From Allobranchiibius huperziae (GTDB lineage Bacteria > Actinomycetota > Actinomycetes > Actinomycetales > Dermatophilaceae), in NCBI RefSeq assembly GCF_013410455.1, contig NZ_JACCFW010000001.1:2000929-2064928 (forward strand): a DNA stretch of 64,000 bases, in the 5' to 3' direction. The notes beneath the pieces are model-generated. The model was not told where the DNA came from. It was given only the letters and a program-made list of their open reading frames with translations, and ran no database searches. Made by a program: the position numbers and the translations under genes. Of the stretch, positions 63,109-64,000 are shown piece after piece (the stretch's first letter is position 1; the number at the start of each line of letters is the position of its first letter).

Positions 63109-64000
63109 GTGCCCCGCACGCTGTCAGAGGTCGTTTTCGTCGACGGCGTGCGTACGCCGTTCGGCAAGGCCGGCGAGAAGGGCATCTACGCCCAGACCCG
63201 CGCCGACGACCTGGTCATCAAATGCATCCGTGAGCTGCTGCGCCGTCAGCCGCAGCTGCCGCCGGAGAAGGTCGAGGAGGTCGCCATCGCGGCGACCACC
63301 CAGATCGGCGACCAGGGTCTGACCCTGGGCCGCATCGCCTCGCTGCTCGCCGGTCTGCCGAAGACCACGCCCGGCTACTCCGTGGACCGGATGTGCGCCG
63401 GCGCGATGACCGCCGTCACCAACGTCGCCTCGAGCATCGCGTTCGGCGCGTACGACATCGCCGTCGCCGGTGGCGTGGAGCACATGGGACGCCACCCGAT
63501 GGGTGAGGGCGTCGACCCCAACCCTCGCATCGTCGCCGAGAAGCTCGTCGACCCCAGCGCGCTGGTGATGGGCTCGACCGCGGAGAACCTGCACGACCGC
63601 TACCCCGAGGTCACCAAGGAGCGCTGCGACGCGTTCGCCGTCGGAAGCCAGACCAAGCTCGCCGCGGCGTACGACGACGGCAAGATCCAGCCCGACCTGG
63701 TCGACGTCGCCACCCGGCACGCAGAGCTGGGCTGGGGTCTCGCGACCGCCGACGAGCCGCCGCGCCCCGGCACCACGTTGGAGAGCCTCGCGAGCCTGAA
63801 GACGCCGTTCCGCCCGCACGGTCACGTCACCGCCGGCAACGCTGCGGGCCTGAACGACGGCGCCACCGCGTGTCTGCTCGCCTCCGAGCAGGCGGCCGCG
63901 GACCTCGGTCTGCCGGCTGCGATGCGGATGGTCAACTACTCCTTCGTCGGCGTGGAGCCGGAGGTGATGGGCATCGGTCCCGTCCCGGCTACCGAGAAGG
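63109..64000 (+). CDS. fadA: Acetyl-CoA acetyltransferase/thiolase (partial, C-terminus outside window)
   Basis: The first 297 residues of a thiolase. The nucleophile Cys96 is in DRMCAGAMTAV, and the GGVEHMGRHPMG and VTAGNAAGLNDGA (with the His region of the active site) segments are typical of FadA-type beta-oxidation thiolases. The GTG at 63109 has GGAGG about 5 nt upstream. It would cleave 3-ketoacyl-CoA. In actinobacteria it is usually followed by fadB, which is outside the window. Confidence 0.93.
   Translation, partial: MPRTLSEVVFVDGVRTPFGKAGEKGIYAQTRADDLVIKCIRELLRRQPQLPPEKVEEVAIAATTQIGDQGLTLGRIASLLAGLPKTTPGYSVDRMCAGAMTAVTNVASSIAFGAYDIAVAGGVEHMGRHPMGEGVDPNPRIVAEKLVDPSALVMGSTAENLHDRYPEVTKERCDAFAVGSQTKLAAAYDDGKIQPDLVDVATRHAELGWGLATADEPPRPGTTLESLASLKTPFRPHGHVTAGNAAGLNDGATACLLASEQAAADLGLPAAMRMVNYSFVGVEPEVMGIGPVPATEK

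Overview
The window is chromosomal DNA from a high-GC, Gram-positive actinobacterium, probably of the order Micrococcales. The evidence is the very high GC at third codon positions, frequent GTG starts, many 4-nt start/stop overlaps, a HemQ-type (coproporphyrin-dependent) heme locus, a LigC plus PrimPol repair pair, a DUF3000-RNase D pair, a YczR/YczE pair, and tRNA genes partly lacking an encoded CCA. The genus cannot be fixed from sequence reading alone.

Layout. (1) 1-7.9 kb: a partial NAD-epimerase gene, then a minus-strand polyol/ketose catabolic operon (mannitol-type dehydrogenase, FGGY kinase, ribulose-phosphate-3-epimerase-like protein, 6-phospho-3-hexuloisomerase-like SIS protein). 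A SorC/DeoR regulator diverges from it across a perfect 13-bp inverted repeat. A secreted TAP-type serine hydrolase follows. (2) 7.92-37.67 kb: a genomic island of about 29.7 kb between two near-identical 65-bp direct repeats made of the 3' end of a tRNA-Val(GAC) gene plus its terminator. A tyrosine integrase sits just inside the left repeat but is broken by an in-frame amber codon. The island holds an AlbA_2 (Schlafen-like) protein, gene fragments, a sortase, a Tat-signal peptide gene beside a DUF4331 gene, a pyruvoyl-type PS-decarboxylase-like gene, a three-subunit formate dehydrogenase, a glutathione-independent formaldehyde dehydrogenase, a cluster of membrane and envelope-stress genes with a TetR regulator, a SigB/SigF-like sigma factor coupled to a tiny region-4-like protein, and two GAF-ANTAR regulators. 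(3) 37.6-39.5 kb: tRNA-Val, tRNA-Gly, tRNA-Cys and a second tRNA-Gly, interleaved with patatin and glyoxalase-family genes. (4) 39.7-64 kb: ordinary chromosomal genes: YihY membrane protein, GlgX, PPK2, a RibD-like reductase, LigC and PrimPol, a secreted nuclease, MsrB, HemQ, HemY/CgoX, a secreted GH43 with two CBM35-like domains, YczR/YczE, HemE, a DMT transporter, a PEP mutase-family enzyme, DUF3000, RNase D and the start of a thiolase.

How they fit together. The left operon looks like a complete inducible polyol-to-central-metabolism route. On the island, the formaldehyde and formate dehydrogenases would oxidise formaldehyde to CO2 and feed electrons to the membrane. The island also carries its own regulatory set (sigma factor, region-4 protein, two ANTAR proteins, TetR) and an envelope-protection operon, so it looks like a stress/C1 fitness island that is now probably immobile. 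On the right, hemE, hemY and hemQ belong to one heme pathway but are separated by GH43 and yczR/yczE.
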